Assembly (NCBI GenBank): GCA_949751835.1
Contig: CATKHK010000119.1
Span: forward strand, 1-64,000
DNA from: Blepharisma japonicum
Taxonomy: Eukaryota > Ciliophora > Heterotrichea > Heterotrichida > Blepharismidae
Direction: 5' to 3'
DNA: 64,000 nt
Shown here: piece after piece, positions 53,364 to 64,000 of the stretch
Position numbering within the stretch: the stretch's first letter is position 1
Layout: the number at the start of each line of letters is the position of its first letter
Made by a program: the position numbers and the translations under genes
The notes under the pieces: generated by a model
Seen by the model: only the letters and a program-made list of their open reading frames with translations
Database searches by the model: none
What the model was told of the DNA's origin: nothing

Positions 53364-53778
53364 TTAGACTTCGGGTGGGAGATATTTCTAAAGTAAAACT
53401 TACGTCTAAAAGGGAGGAATCTTCACCGTCTGCAGCCATCTTGTGCCTAACTGCAGGTCTTGGAACGCCGACTTCAACCATCCTTACATATTTCTTCAAA
53501 TTATCAGGGACAGCTTCTTTTGCAGGCTGTTGCTCTTCTTCTTGTGCTGGCTGGCCTGGCTCAACTGGCTTTGGAGGAGGTGCAAGCTGCTCTGCTGGTA
53601 TAGAATTCAACTTATACTCAAGAACTGCAGTCAATGCTTCGATTTTTTCAATTTGATGGTTAACTTGACTTAATTTATTGTGGGCTTCAGTGCAAAAATG
53701 GTTTAAAAATTCACTTGTTGTGATAGCAAAAGCATTTACCACTGCAATTAACTTCTTCGGCTCAATAGCTTCTCCCAT
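53364..53778 (-). CDS. WASHC3: WASH complex subunit 3 (CCDC53)
   Basis: 132 residues in two exons (53404-53778 and 53364-53387) with a 16 nt intron. ATG 53778 is chosen; upstream codons lack an ATG. The helical N-terminus (VVNAFAITTSEFLNHF...VNHQIEKIEALTAVLEYKLNSIP) and the signature KYVRMVEVGVPRPAVRHKM...DGEDSSLL identify CCDC53, a subunit of the WASH complex that activates Arp2/3 on endosomes. A Pro/Glu/Gln-rich linker lies between. After splicing the protein ends DKYLPPEV. Unspliced RNA would read on past the stop into the next gene. Confidence 0.9.
53388..53403 (-). other. 16 nt intron in the WASHC3 gene
   Basis: GTAAGTTTTACTTTAG on the minus strand, phase 0. Removal gives SSLLD-KYLPPEV and a TAA before the neighbouring gene. 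Confidence 0.75.
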
Positions 53779-54476
53779 TTTATTTGTGCTTATAATAAAG
53801 GATTTTCTTTTATTCGAGTTCACATATAAAAACAAAAAGAAATAAGCTGATTTACAGAATTCTTTATTTTTCTATTAATCATACTCAGAATATGTATTAC
53901 AGCATTTAAAAGAATGTCTTTCTTATTATTTTATATCAAAATTATCTTGTAATTTTATATATGTATTTTTTATAAATTAGTAAAGCGATTTATCCAGCAA
54001 ATTTATACTTCACGCATAATAATATTTGGTACGAGAAAGAAGCCTATATGAACTATTTATGAAATGCTAAAAGTGCTAAAATTAAATTAAATATGAAAGT
54101 TAAAGAGAAAAATAGCTTCATAATTTATTAGTATATGCATCTTAAACTTATAGTCTTTTATCGTTAATTATATTGATTTTAAAAATTAGCGATTCACCAT
54201 TCTTTTCAATATTTAGCTCAATGCTATTATGAAATTTGATATTAATCTTTAATTTTTTAACTTTTATAGAAAGACAATAAAAGAAAATATAAGTATATTT
54301 AATAAAATAATTGTATTATTAGACAACTTTAAAAAATTCAATATATGTGATCTTAAAATTTCATTTTTTTCTTTGTAATAAATATTTAAGACTTAAAAGA
54401 TTATTCTTATTGGTCAATAATATTCGTCCTAGAGCTTAAAATTATAATAATCCTCATAATTATATAACTGATTAAA
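53779..54476. other. Intergenic spacer, no gene seen
   Basis: About 700 bp of AT-rich DNA between the divergently transcribed WASHC3 and coiled-coil genes. No gene or conserved motif is supported. Confidence 0.65.
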
Positions 54477-55778
54477 ATGTTTCGAAAAAAGCCGCAGGAC
54501 GAATGGGGTCTCATAATTCAACAGCAAGTAGAGTTCAATAAAAAGCGTGAAGAGGAAGAAAAAGAACGCATTCAGCAAGAAAAAGACAATTACCGCCGCG
54601 ACCTAGAATATCAAAACCATCTTAGAGAATTAGCCAAAGAACAGCAACGAAAGCAGCGAGAATTCGAAGCTCAAACAGTTGAGGCACAAATAAAAGCCTT
54701 CAAAGAGAATGAAGAGAAACGAAAACTCGAAGAATCCCAGCAAAAAAAATCTTTACATGAAACCTACGATCAGCACTATCAATACAAAATGCAGATGCAT
54801 AATAATGAACGTATGGCCAAACTAGAGCAAGAACAAATGCACCTAGCAAGAGTAAAGGCTCAGATGGCTGCAGATGAGCTAAAACGAAAAGAAGCTGTCG
54901 AAAAAGCCTTAAGAGACGAAGAAGAAGTTCTCAGAGTCAGACGATATCAAGAAGAATTACAAAAACAAATGAAAGAAAATGAAAAACTATATGATATTGA
55001 GCTAGCAAGAGCAAGAAAAGAAGCTGAAGAGCAAAAAGAAAGACAATATAGAGAATACTATAACAAAATTGCTGAAAAGCAAGCAGTTCAGCAACATCAA
55101 TATGAAAAACTAGTTGCACAAACTGATTTATTTAGAAAAAATAAAGTCAACGAATGAATTGATCAAGGATATCAGTTTAATATCAAGTCTCAAGCAGAAA
55201 GAGAAGAATACGAAAGGCAAGTTCGCCAGCAGGCTAAGAGTAATATGAGCGAAATGCTGCAAAAGCAGTTAGAACTCAAAGAGCTAGAAAAACAACAAAG
55301 AAAAGAAGAAATTAAAAGGCAAGCTGAAATGACACAAAAGCAGCTGGAAGAGTTCAAGAGAGCAGAAATGGAAAAGGCTAATCAGAGAAAGTTCCAGCAA
55401 CAAAATTACAGAAACTTTTTAAATGTCCAAGCTAATACAGCAAATGACATTAGAGATAGTGTTTTCAAACTGTCAGATGTAGAAAAGAAACTAAATAGGG
55501 TCGCATTGCAAGGGTATGAAGACACACCAAAATCACAATTGCAAAGAAATGCTACAAACATGCTGAGATCAAACAGCCAGAATTCTCTTCAAAACAGTGA
55601 TTTCACCAAAAGATACATAGAAAACCTGATGAGCCCAAAAATAGGGACTGAAAACAGCTCCCCCAAGCTTAGAAATAACTCCATGTCAAGCTTAGATCCA
55701 GCGATGAAGGCTGCTGGAAAGCCTACTAGGCTGCCATATATTGATCAAAAACTAGAAAGTAATTTTCTGAAAATTTAA
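54477..55778 (+). CDS. Long coiled-coil protein, possibly ciliary or basal-body
   Basis: 433 residues, ATG 54477 to TAA, one TGA Trp (NEWIDQGYQF). From about residue 18 to 325 it is almost continuous coiled coil rich in Glu, Lys, Gln and Arg (EEEEKERIQQEKDNYRRDLE). The C-terminal 110 residues are Ser/Asn-rich and low in structure (NSQNSLQNSDF), with several SP or TP sites. The family is not recognised. Such proteins are common in ciliate cortex and basal bodies, but coiled-coil composition alone does not prove that. Confidence 0.82.
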
Positions 55779-55943
55779 TCCAATTATTGCTTAAATCTCA
55801 AATGGCAAAACAAAATTATTATTAAGACTAGTATCATTTTATATATAAAGCTTTCTATTAATTAGTTTATTAACGAAAGCAATATTCTATTATAAAAGTG
55901 CAAAAATGCGTAAAGTTTTCTTATTACGCTTTAACTTACGAAA

Positions 55944-55964
55944 ATGGCCATAATTTATGGCTAA
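55944..55964 (+). promoter_or_regulatory. Upstream ORF overlapping the eS25 start
   Basis: ATG GCC ATA ATT TAT GGC TAA begins 13 bp before the ribosomal protein ATG in another frame and overlaps it. It could affect start choice if the mRNA begins upstream; with a very short leader it would be absent from the mRNA. Confidence 0.35.
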
Positions 55965-56322
55965 AGGAGACAAAGACAAGTCTGACAAGACACCATCAAA
56001 GAAGGTCTCTCTTCTTGCCAAACCATCAAACGCAAGTGGAGGTGGAAAAGCTAAAAAAAAGAAGTGGTCAAAGGCGAAGGTCAAGGATAAGACCATCAAT
56101 TCAGTCTACTTCGATCAAGAAGCATTAGACAAACTTTTGAATGAAATCCCAGCCAAAACAAAACTTATCACTCCTTCAGTACTTTCTGACAAGCTGAATA
56201 TTAATGTCTCTCTTGCAAGGCATGCATTGGCGGATCTTGAAGCCAGGGGAGTCCTCAAAGCTGTTGGAGACTTACATCACGCACAAAAAATATACACTCG
56301 TGCAGTCCAAGCAGAAGCTTAA
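55957..56322 (+). CDS. RPS25: Small-subunit ribosomal protein eS25
   Basis: 121 residues, ATG 55957, TAA stop, no TGA needed. The basic N-terminus ([15 protein letters not shown]) and the winged-helix part ([50 protein letters not shown]) are typical of eS25. It sits in the small ribosomal subunit head and is needed for many IRES-type starts. The N-terminal extension with Gly and Ser is a little longer than in yeast. Confidence 0.96.
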   Translation: MAKGDKDKSDKTPSKKVSLLAKPSNASGGGKAKKKKWSKAKVKDKTINSVYFDQEALDKLLNEIPAKTKLITPSVLSDKLNINVSLARHALADLEARGVLKAVGDLHHAQKIYTRAVQAEA

Positions 56323-56612
56323 GTCTAAGTAAAAATTTGACTCTAATTATTGACGTTAAACCTTAATGAATTAATAGTAAATTGGTAAAACATATTGAAT
56401 TAGATTGTGCTTGGAATAAATATTGTTCGCTTATAAATCTGAACAGAGTCTCTTGAAGCAGATATTCTCTAATTAAAACATTTAAGATTCTTTAATTTGA
56501 GGCGTCTTGAGCACGATAATAGATAAAATTAATTAGTCGATCTTCGCTAATAGATTATCCTAATATTTAGCAAAAACACACAATTTATCGTGAAATATAG
56601 GTTAGATGGTTA

Positions 56613-57242
56613 TTAGCAGCATGACGCTTTTTCAGTTTTCGGCTTTTTCTTGCTTAAATCGATTGGAGGCTTATACTCAGACGCTTCCGCTTTTACCTGA
56701 GACAATGCATTTCTTGCTATTGTCATAAATGCATCATCAACGTTGACAGCATCCTTTGCTGATGTCTCATAGAAAGGCATGTTCCCATTTTCTCTACACC
56801 ACTGGCTTGCTCTCGCATTTGGGACTTTTCTTTCATCTTCTTTGTCTACCTTGTTCCCCAGCACAACGAATGGGAAGTTTTCGGCATCTTTGGCATTGGA
56901 CTGAGACAAAAATTCTTCTTTCCATGATCCTAGAGATTCAAAGCTCTTACTGGACGTAATGTCATAAACAAGAACGCAGCAGTCAGACCCTCGGTAAAAT
57001 GCAGTCCCGAGGCTTTGAAAACGCTCCTGGCCGGCTGTGTCCCAAATTTGGAGGGTCACTAATTTGTCGTCGATCATAATTTCCTTTGTTAAGAAGTCAG
57101 CACCGATCGTAGCTTTGTATTGCTGGGTGAAGCGCTTGTTCACATACTGATTCATAAGAGAGGTTTTTCCGACACTAAATAAAGATTACGCTGAGTCTCC
57201 AAGGATGATAACTTTAAGAAGGTGCTTTCTTCCGGATGCCAT
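56613..57242 (-). CDS. RAB7: Rab7 small GTPase
   Basis: 204 residues in two exons (57190-57242, 56613-57174) joined by a 15 nt intron within GDSA|VGKTS, the P-loop. G motifs: [45 protein letters not shown] and ETSAKDA. The Rab7 block [13 protein letters not shown] and [13 protein letters not shown] are diagnostic. It ends SCC, a double-Cys prenylation site. Rab7 controls late endosome and lysosome maturation, here fitting the VSR-like receptor, WASH subunit and amylase nearby. Confidence 0.96.
57175..57189 (-). other. 15 nt intron in the Rab7 gene
   Basis: GTAATCTTTATTTAG on the minus strand, phase 2. It interrupts the P-loop coding sequence; removal gives GDSAVGKTS. Confidence 0.93.
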
Positions 57243-57474
57243 CTTTTATATTCTCCTCATAAAGTATTCTGGCTTAAATTTTAAATAGAAAATAATTCTC
57301 ATTTGATTATAAATAGGAGAGTATTGTTTAGGTTAATTAATCTGATAGGATAAGCAATATTTATATGGTATTCAAAATAAAGAGATTTTGTAGGACAAGA
57401 AAATATTTATCTCATTAAAGAGATTGATTATTAATAATCTAAATACAAAAGTATTTGTTAGCTAATATTAAACA

Positions 57475-58344
57475 CTATGAAAATCTTCTCATCAGTTTAT
57501 TGACTCTGCCTTTATTTTTAGGTAAAGGTTGCTCCTCTGGCATAATAAAAAACTCTCCTGGGACAGTCAAATAAGGTTCTCCTTCTGGGCTAGGTCTGAC
57601 ATCAATTTGCGAATTATTTCAAAACGTCGCAATCGGCAATAATAAATCCTCATAATACTCAAAATTATTGTGGTCCATCTCAGGCGGAAGATGTAAAAAG
57701 CTTGCACCTGAGCAGTTTTCATGCAGCTTTTGAGAATGCGAATAAGGTATTAATGTATCCTTCTGGCCATGTACAAAGAAAGCAGGGCATTGGATATAAG
57801 GCATACAATCAATATTTTTAAATCTTTCTGCCACTAAATACTGAGCCAGTTTCCCTGCAATATTCCTGACAACTGCTCTGATTGATGTGTAAGCTGACAT
57901 TAAAAGCAAACATCCAGGATACCGATGGCGAGCTAATCATGTAGCTGGGCCAGATCCAATGGATCTACCAAATACAAAAATGTTGGATGGCTGGACTTTT
58001 AGCACGTTTTCCACGAAACTAAATACACAGTTTGCATCTTCTAAAATTTGAGTGGCATTAGGCTTGCCAGAATACAAGCCATAGCCAGGATATTCCATTG
58101 CGAGAACATGGATTTTTAGGATCGTTCGAAAAAGGTCCATCATATCAAAAGTTAGCCCTAAGTCTTCTGCATTTCCATGAAAGTATAAAAGAATCTTGCT
58201 TGAGCCTTCTTCACATTGAAGTAACAAACATGGAATTGAGATATTTGATTTGTCGTCACGAGGAACCCAGATTAGCTCATCTTTAAATTCCTCAGGTTCG
58301 TAGCTTGGTGAAGGTGCTGGAAACAGCAAAGCATTTAGTTCCAT
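57475..58344 (-). CDS. ABHD17-like alpha/beta hydrolase, probable depalmitoylase
   Basis: 289 residues, ATG 58344, TAG stop, two TGA Trp codons (ATWLARHR and ATFWNNSQ). Fold marks: LLYFHGNAEDLG (oxyanion), VLAMEYPGYGLYSGKP, nucleophile elbow FGRSIGSGPA, Asp in HGQKDTLIP and His in MDHNNFEY, a complete triad in the ABHD17/FAM108 arrangement. ABHD17 proteins remove palmitate from membrane proteins. The Cys-rich N-terminus that anchors animal ABHD17 is absent here, so membrane attachment would need another means. The C-terminal 50 residues are unusual and basic. Confidence 0.9.
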
Positions 58345-58657
58345 ATTTTAGTTCTCTTATTTAAATATAAAATTTCTTTGTTATAAATCAGAGGATGCTT
58401 GCAAATATTAATAGCAACTATTTAAGTATCGTTATAAACCTAAAAAATTATTCTTGCGTGATAATGGAACTATATTTTTTCAACTTGCGTTTTATCATAA
58501 CTTTTTGAAGAAGATAAATGAGTAATCGCTTTGTTTGATTTTTTATATAAAAATGCAATTAATAGCAAGATTCTATAATATCAATTCTTCATCCTGATAT
58601 GTTCCTTTATAAATATTTGCAAGTTGTAAAACATTTAAAAAGTCTAAATAATAATAA
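58345..58657. other. Divergent intergenic region, no gene seen
   Basis: About 310 bp between the ABHD17-like gene (minus) and the EF-hand/WD40 gene (plus). AT-rich, probably holding both promoters. Confidence 0.6.
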
Positions 58658-61600
58658 ATGGGAAATACATTAAAAGCTCTAAAAGACCCAACAAAGCCAG
58701 CTGCGATTACTGGGATGATGCAAAGTAATTTATATTTAGACTCTTTAAGCAAAATCAGAGAACTTCATGGTGCATTTAAAAGCATCTGTGATAACTTTGC
58801 AATGAGTATCACCGAATTTGATCAAATTTTTGGTACAGGAGAGTCAAGCTTTATGGTATGAGACACTGACAAAAATGGGATCATTGATGCCTTAGAACTT
58901 TTTTCAGGTCTCATCTTATTTGCGGATGCTAGAACTGAAGACAAAATTCGATGTAATTTCTATGCAGTTTTGTTCGATTTATTTGATTTTAATGAATTGC
59001 AAAGTATATCTAAAACTGACTTGGAATTTCTAATATTTTGCTGCATAAGTTCTGCTTTTAAAGTCCATGGCCTTGCCGATGAGATAAAAGAGAAATCTAT
59101 ATCTGAGATGGTGATTAAAAACTTCCCTGACAGTTTCAGAATCACTCTGCGAGACTTGCTGCATTTTTGTGCACATTCAGAAGAAGTCAACACTTTTTTT
59201 CAATTTTTCAGGATCAGAGCGATTTCTTTACCAAAGCCTTCAACAAAAAAGGACATTTACCAGCCTCTAAGGAAAACCTGGAATTATGGAGGACTGGAGC
59301 ATTCCAAAGCACTTAAAGAGCTTGATAACTCCATGGCAGGTAAAATTGAAAGCAACTTAAGAGCATGGCTTGGGGCTGTACATGCCCCATTATGTGCGCA
59401 GCATGAAAAGCGGCAAGAATCCCGAGCAAAACTCGGCCTTGCATGGGTTTTTGGGATAAGAAGTGATGATACAAGACACAATATTAAATGCGTCCCAGGC
59501 CAAGATATAATTATTTATTTTATTGCAAGCGTAGTTGTTGTATACTATGCAAAGCTGCTAAAACAAAGGCATTATTTAGAGCATGACCATGAAGTTATCA
59601 GCCTTGCTGTTGGCTCTGATGATATCGCTTGCAGTGGCGAATTAGGAGAACATCCAAAAATTCATGTGTGGAAAATCAGCACATTAGAAACTTTAGAAGT
59701 CTTATCCGGGGTCCACCAAGGTGCAGTGCCTCTTTTAGCTTTATCTTACAGCGACCAGCATATAATTTCTTGCTCAATATATTCTTTAGTCATCTACGAG
59801 TGGCGCACAAGGTCAATCTTAATTACAACCCATCACAATTACCCAATTGTCGACTTAACTGTTTTACCAAGACTAGAAAGCTCTTCAGCTTGCTCTTTTA
59901 TTGTTGCTTGTGAACAAGATTTTACTCTCTACACAATTCAAGAGAGCGAGCTTAATGTTTCAACATTAAGTCTAGACGCTTCTCTTACAAAAAGTCACAT
60001 AACTTGTGCGATGGGACAAGTTTTGTATAATCAAGACCCAAATAAGGAAAGAACTTATATTCTTTTGACAGGGCATGAAGATGGAAGTGTGCTGGTTTGG
60101 GCTTATTTGGAATTTCAGAGAGTTTTGATAACTTATGAAGGCTCAATTACATCAATAGAGCGATTTTATGAAAGCTATGCAATTGCAAACTCAGTTGGAG
60201 TTATTTATCTATGGGATGACAAGCTTGAAAAATGTGTCAGAGTTATTGAGCTTTCAATGCTGCCATTTAAGTTATTGAGTTTTGAAGTATCTTCTATGCA
60301 TTTTATGAATAAAAGACTGTATGTAAGCACAACAGGAGGAGATTTGATACAGCTTAGGATCATTAAAGAAGGATATAAACTTATAGCGAAAAGGATTCCT
60401 GGAATCATTCCTGTCCCCAGCAAGCAGAGAGCTATTACATTTTTGTCAACTGAACTGCCTTATTTGATAATTGGTGGAGAAAATGGAGTTGTCTGTGTAA
60501 TTGATATAAGGAGCTATGAACTAATGGATGCTTGGGCTGTTGGGTACTCTATATATTCTTTATGCTGTGCCAAATATGAAGACCATTTCTTTTTAGCAGC
60601 TGGGTGTGAGTCAGGGTCTTTATTAGTAAGACAGGATTGGGATCTCGTAAGCACTCCTCAGGCAGGCTATGATACCATAACTGATGTAAAATTCATAAAA
60701 AAAGGCGAAAATCTCTTAGCTTCAAGTTTAGACTCCAACGTATATGTCTACAAATATCTTGAAGGAAACTATGAAAGAATTTTTATTATTGCGATAGATA
60801 CTGGAATTCCACTAACCTTAGACATAAGTAAGGATGGAGAACATGTTTTGATTGTAACTGATAAACGCAAACTTATGATGATGGACGGGAATAATTTTGA
60901 CTTGAATTTCACATATCAAGAAGTCGCTTCCGTCAACTGAAGCAGGCTGAGAGCTTTTTTCCCAGTTCACCATGCAAAAACTTCAGACGAAAAAGAGTAC
61001 TATTTACTTCCTATTAGCTGAAATAGTAAAGCTGATTGTATAGTCGCAGCAGATGCAAAAGGAGTCATTCATTTCTGAAAAAATGCTTCAAGAGTAAATG
61101 ATGAAACTGGGCTTTTGCTTCCTGGCCATACTTCAGCTGTTCAAGATATATGCTTGAAATCCCACATTTTGTTTACCCTGGGATATGAAGACAGAATGAT
61201 AATGCAATGGAAATTCGAGCCCTGCAAAATCATGATCCAAAAAATAAGCAGCAGCAATGTCAATTCCATATTATTGACTGAAATCCAATTATCATACCTT
61301 GATGACAAAAATAAACGTAAACACCCCAATCAAAAGCTTGTCCAGACCGCTTTCCTTGATGCAGTTTTCGAAACTTCTCATCAGTTTTTCGCTCAAGAGG
61401 ACGCGCAGCGTCCTCCATCTACCACATTAAAATTGAAATACATTTATGGCTGCCAGCTAAATCTGCGAAACTCTCTGCATTATGTGCATATTCATACTGG
61501 TGATGACACTCGGCCTACCTGTGAAAGAATGATTTGTTACTACGTTTCCCGTTATGGCATTACCTTTAACCCTTTTACTCAATCCCAGTCATTTTATACA

Positions 61601-64000
61601 TTCCATGAGCAGCGAATTTCTGCATTGGATGTCCACCAAAGCCAAGCTATAGCAGCTACAGCTTCAAATGGGATAGTCCACGTCTGAAAAGTCGCTGGGA
61701 GCTCTCAAATTTCAAAGCTAAAATCTTCAATGAGCGGAATTTATATACTGAGATTTGGCAATAATAAACAAGGAGGAGAAATTTTAGCTGTTGTTGGAAA
61801 AGAAGCTGATCAGCATTATGTAGAAATTTATGACTGGAAGCATGAAAATTTAATCACAAAAGCTTGTGTAGGAAATGTCCAAGTCCAAGATTTTCAGTTC
61901 CACCCTACTGATTTATTTAATTTTGCAGTTTGTGGAGTAAACCACTTAAGCTTGTGGAAAAGGTCAGGAAAATTTATAAAATGCAAACAAATTATTACAG
62001 TTGAAAAAGAATTCACGTGTATGCAGTTTTTGATTTTCCAAATGGGCACAATAAGACAAGAAGCTGATTTAATAATTGGCTCCAGCCTAGGAGAACTCAT
62101 GCTCTGTGTTGAAGGAAGGCTGTTTTTACAAGTAGAACAAGCTCATGACAGAGCGATTTTTTGTATAAAAACTACAAATTATAAAGGAAACGACATAATT
62201 TTAACAAGTGGGCAGGACGGGTTTGTAAAAATATGGACACATGGCCTTAAACCAATCAATAAATTCCATATTTCTTCTATTAATGACTCAGCTCTTTCAC
62301 AGATGAAATCCCATTTTATTACAAATTTACAGGTTTATTCTTGCAACTCGAGGAAAATCCTTGATGAAACCTTGCCGAAAAAAGCAAAATTAGAAGCCCT
62401 GGTCATTTTATTAGGAACTTCTGGAGGAGCCCTTATGGAGCTTAATTTGTCTAATATCAGAGGAGGTGACAAAATGAGACTGCAGTATAAAGTTTATGTG
62501 GAAGGACATTGCAAAGAAGGAGAAGGGTCAAAAAAACAGCTAATTACTATCCACCCTGAGCTTAATGTAGTCGCTACTGTAGGAGATGATAGCACCCTTA
62601 AGGTGTGGGATTATGAAATACACAATTTAATTTTAACAAAACAATTGGATACTGACACAAGACCAAGCTCAGTCCAATTCAGCAAAGCAGGGCATTTAGC
62701 TATTGGCATGGACAATGGCATTTTGCTAATCCTTTTATCAAAGCATGCAGCTTGGGGTATCGGCTTAAGAACTGCACCAGAAATTGTAGTCATTTTTTCA
62801 TCAAGAGAATCCAACTCTGCAGTTTTAGCATTGGAGTTCTCAAGCAATGAAGAATATTTAGCAGTCAGCTATGATAATTACAGAGGCCAGACTACTAAAT
62901 TTAAACCAGATTCCACAAGTGTAAAAACAGGGGGTGGAGCTGAAATTTTGCATGGGTTCGTTGTCCTATACCAACAAGCAGATGGGGCTGAAGGTGTCAC
63001 TTATAGAAAAATTTCCAGGATTGTTTTGCCTTTTTCTCATGTAAAAGATATGGCAGCCTACCCTTCACGTAGTGAATGTGCAGTAACCCAGATGGAATTT
63101 TCATATGACTGTATGTATTTAGGGCTTTTCCACCAAAAAGTAAAATATCGTGAACATCTACCGAACCCAGCTGATAGGAAGCCGCTTTTAATTGTTTGGG
63201 ATATCACCTCTGGAGAAGTTGTAGAGGATTTTGAAAATATGGGGAAAACTCAATGGGAAAAATTGATAGTGCAATGTTTATTATATAGTTGCTTAAAGGC
63301 AGGGATGGACTATGTGGTTAATATCAATACCTCGTCAATGGTAAAAGATGATATGTCTATGATATTAGGAGCTTCTAATGGGCAGTTACAAGTTGTAAGG
63401 ATACATAAATTGGCTGCAGAATATTTAAAGATGCTCAGGGAACACAATGAGACTGAAAATGAAGGACTTGATCTTGCTAAGGTTGGGAGACTGTTTTATG
63501 GACACTGCAGTCCAGTTATAAGTGCAGTGCTTAATAAAATCCAGAAATACTTGTTTACCACGGCAATAAATGAAAAATGCATGATGCAGTGGGAAGTTAT
63601 TGTAGAGCATAAGCATTGGGAATATGAGCAACTAGGGTATACAATGCCCAGTGATCCTTTTCAAGAAACTCTTACCTCAGAGCAGTTTACCAAGCACCTG
63701 ACTGAAGTCTGAATCCCCAGAAGCGAGCTTCGACCTGAATCAGAAGAAGCAATCCAGCTAAAAATGGAATCACTTGCAGGACGAAGAGCCAAAGACCGCC
63801 GAAATAACTTAAAATACGAATCTCAAGAACGAATAGTATATGTCACAGGATCAAATGTCGTTATCTATAATAAAGACGTTCCCTCTCAAACATTTTTGCA
63901 TCAAGTCACCCATAGCCCAGTTACTAGCCATGCTCAGATTTCTGCATTTACACTGTCATCAGACCGAAGACTCATATGCTACGGCACAGAAGAACTGGAA
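58658..64000 (+). CDS. Giant EF-hand/WD40 protein (EML-like), truncated by the window end
   Basis: At least 1,781 residues, ATG 58658, open to the last base through TGA Trp codons, so the 3' end is missing. The N-terminus MGNTLKAL fits N-myristoylation. An EF-hand loop DTDKNGIIDALE lies at about 69-80, preceded by Trp68 (TGA). From about residue 290 many WD40-type blades follow in at least two propellers (KIHVWKIS, VYEWRTR-like, GSVLVWAY, DDSTLKVWDYE, TSGQDGFVKIWT), in the style of EMAP/EML proteins, many of which bind microtubules. EF-hand plus WD40 suggests Ca2+-linked membrane or cytoskeletal use. Partner unknown. Confidence 0.85.

Noticed and set aside
53779-53835. N-terminal extension of WASHC3 upstream of 53778
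   Set aside because: The extension starts at TTG, not ATG, and family similarity begins at MGEAIEPK.
1-64000. CRISPR arrays, bacterial operons, rRNA, tRNA or recognisable transposons and virus-like elements
   Set aside because: No regular repeat-spacer array, ribosome-binding pattern, tRNA cloverleaf or transposase/integrase/reverse-transcriptase-like frame was found by eye; genes are eukaryotic with spliceosomal introns.

Overview
The window is nuclear DNA from a ciliate, most likely a heterotrich close to Blepharisma. Three things seen in the sequence support this. (1) Conserved proteins stay open only if TGA is read as tryptophan (for example alpha-amylase, importin alpha, RJL GTPase and UBE2W), and genes end in TAA or TAG. 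(2) I found eight spliceosomal introns, all 15 or 16 nt long, of the form GTA...AG, each placed where removal restores a conserved protein. (3) The DNA is AT-rich with short intergenic gaps and many ciliate-style gene families. Blepharisma combines UGA=Trp with 15-16 nt introns; the species is an inference. No telomere repeat is seen, so I cannot say whether this is macronuclear or micronuclear DNA.

Layout. 1-9,310: a tandem family of two-pass, cysteine-rich membrane proteins (six intact copies and one decayed inverted copy), with a roughly 1.2 kb inverted repeat and a roughly 360 bp direct repeat in the spacers. 9,871-11,556: a kinase-like/kelch fusion lacking key catalytic residues. 11,557-14,007: a long AT-rich stretch with no convincing gene. 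14,008-17,168: two tandem secreted-domain/EGF/TM/RING-H2 genes. 17,250-26,112: a divergent GDT1/TMEM165-like gene, then three DUF726/TMCO4-type alpha/beta hydrolase genes; the first two arose by a roughly 2.85 kb tandem duplication that also copied the start of the GDT1-like gene. 26,164-34,000: a minus-strand block with cytosolic 5'-nucleotidase III, a multipass membrane protein, a DUF229 sulfatase-like protein, two paralogous Cys-motif proteins, the E2 UBE2W and an RJL GTPase.

34,145-64,000 is a compact housekeeping region: vacuolar-sorting-receptor-like protein, SNF1/AMPK-type kinase, SF3B5, importin alpha, alpha-amylase, ERH, MCM5, LC8-type dynein light chain, TRIM-like protein, FAAH-like amidase, Ku80, a RAP-domain protein, WASHC3, a coiled-coil protein, ribosomal protein eS25, Rab7, an ABHD17-like hydrolase and a giant EF-hand/WD40 protein that runs off the window end.

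Functional threads: endosomal/lysosomal traffic (VSR-like receptor, WASHC3, Rab7, secreted amylase), ubiquitin (UBE2W, RING-H2 pair, TRIM-like), genome maintenance (MCM5, Ku80), splicing (SF3B5), and cilia or cytoskeleton (LC8-like, RJL, EF-hand/WD40). I see no CRISPR, rRNA, tRNA or recognisable transposon. The most novel-looking content is the two-pass Cys-rich family, the pseudokinase-kelch fusion, and an intron that appears to split a start codon.
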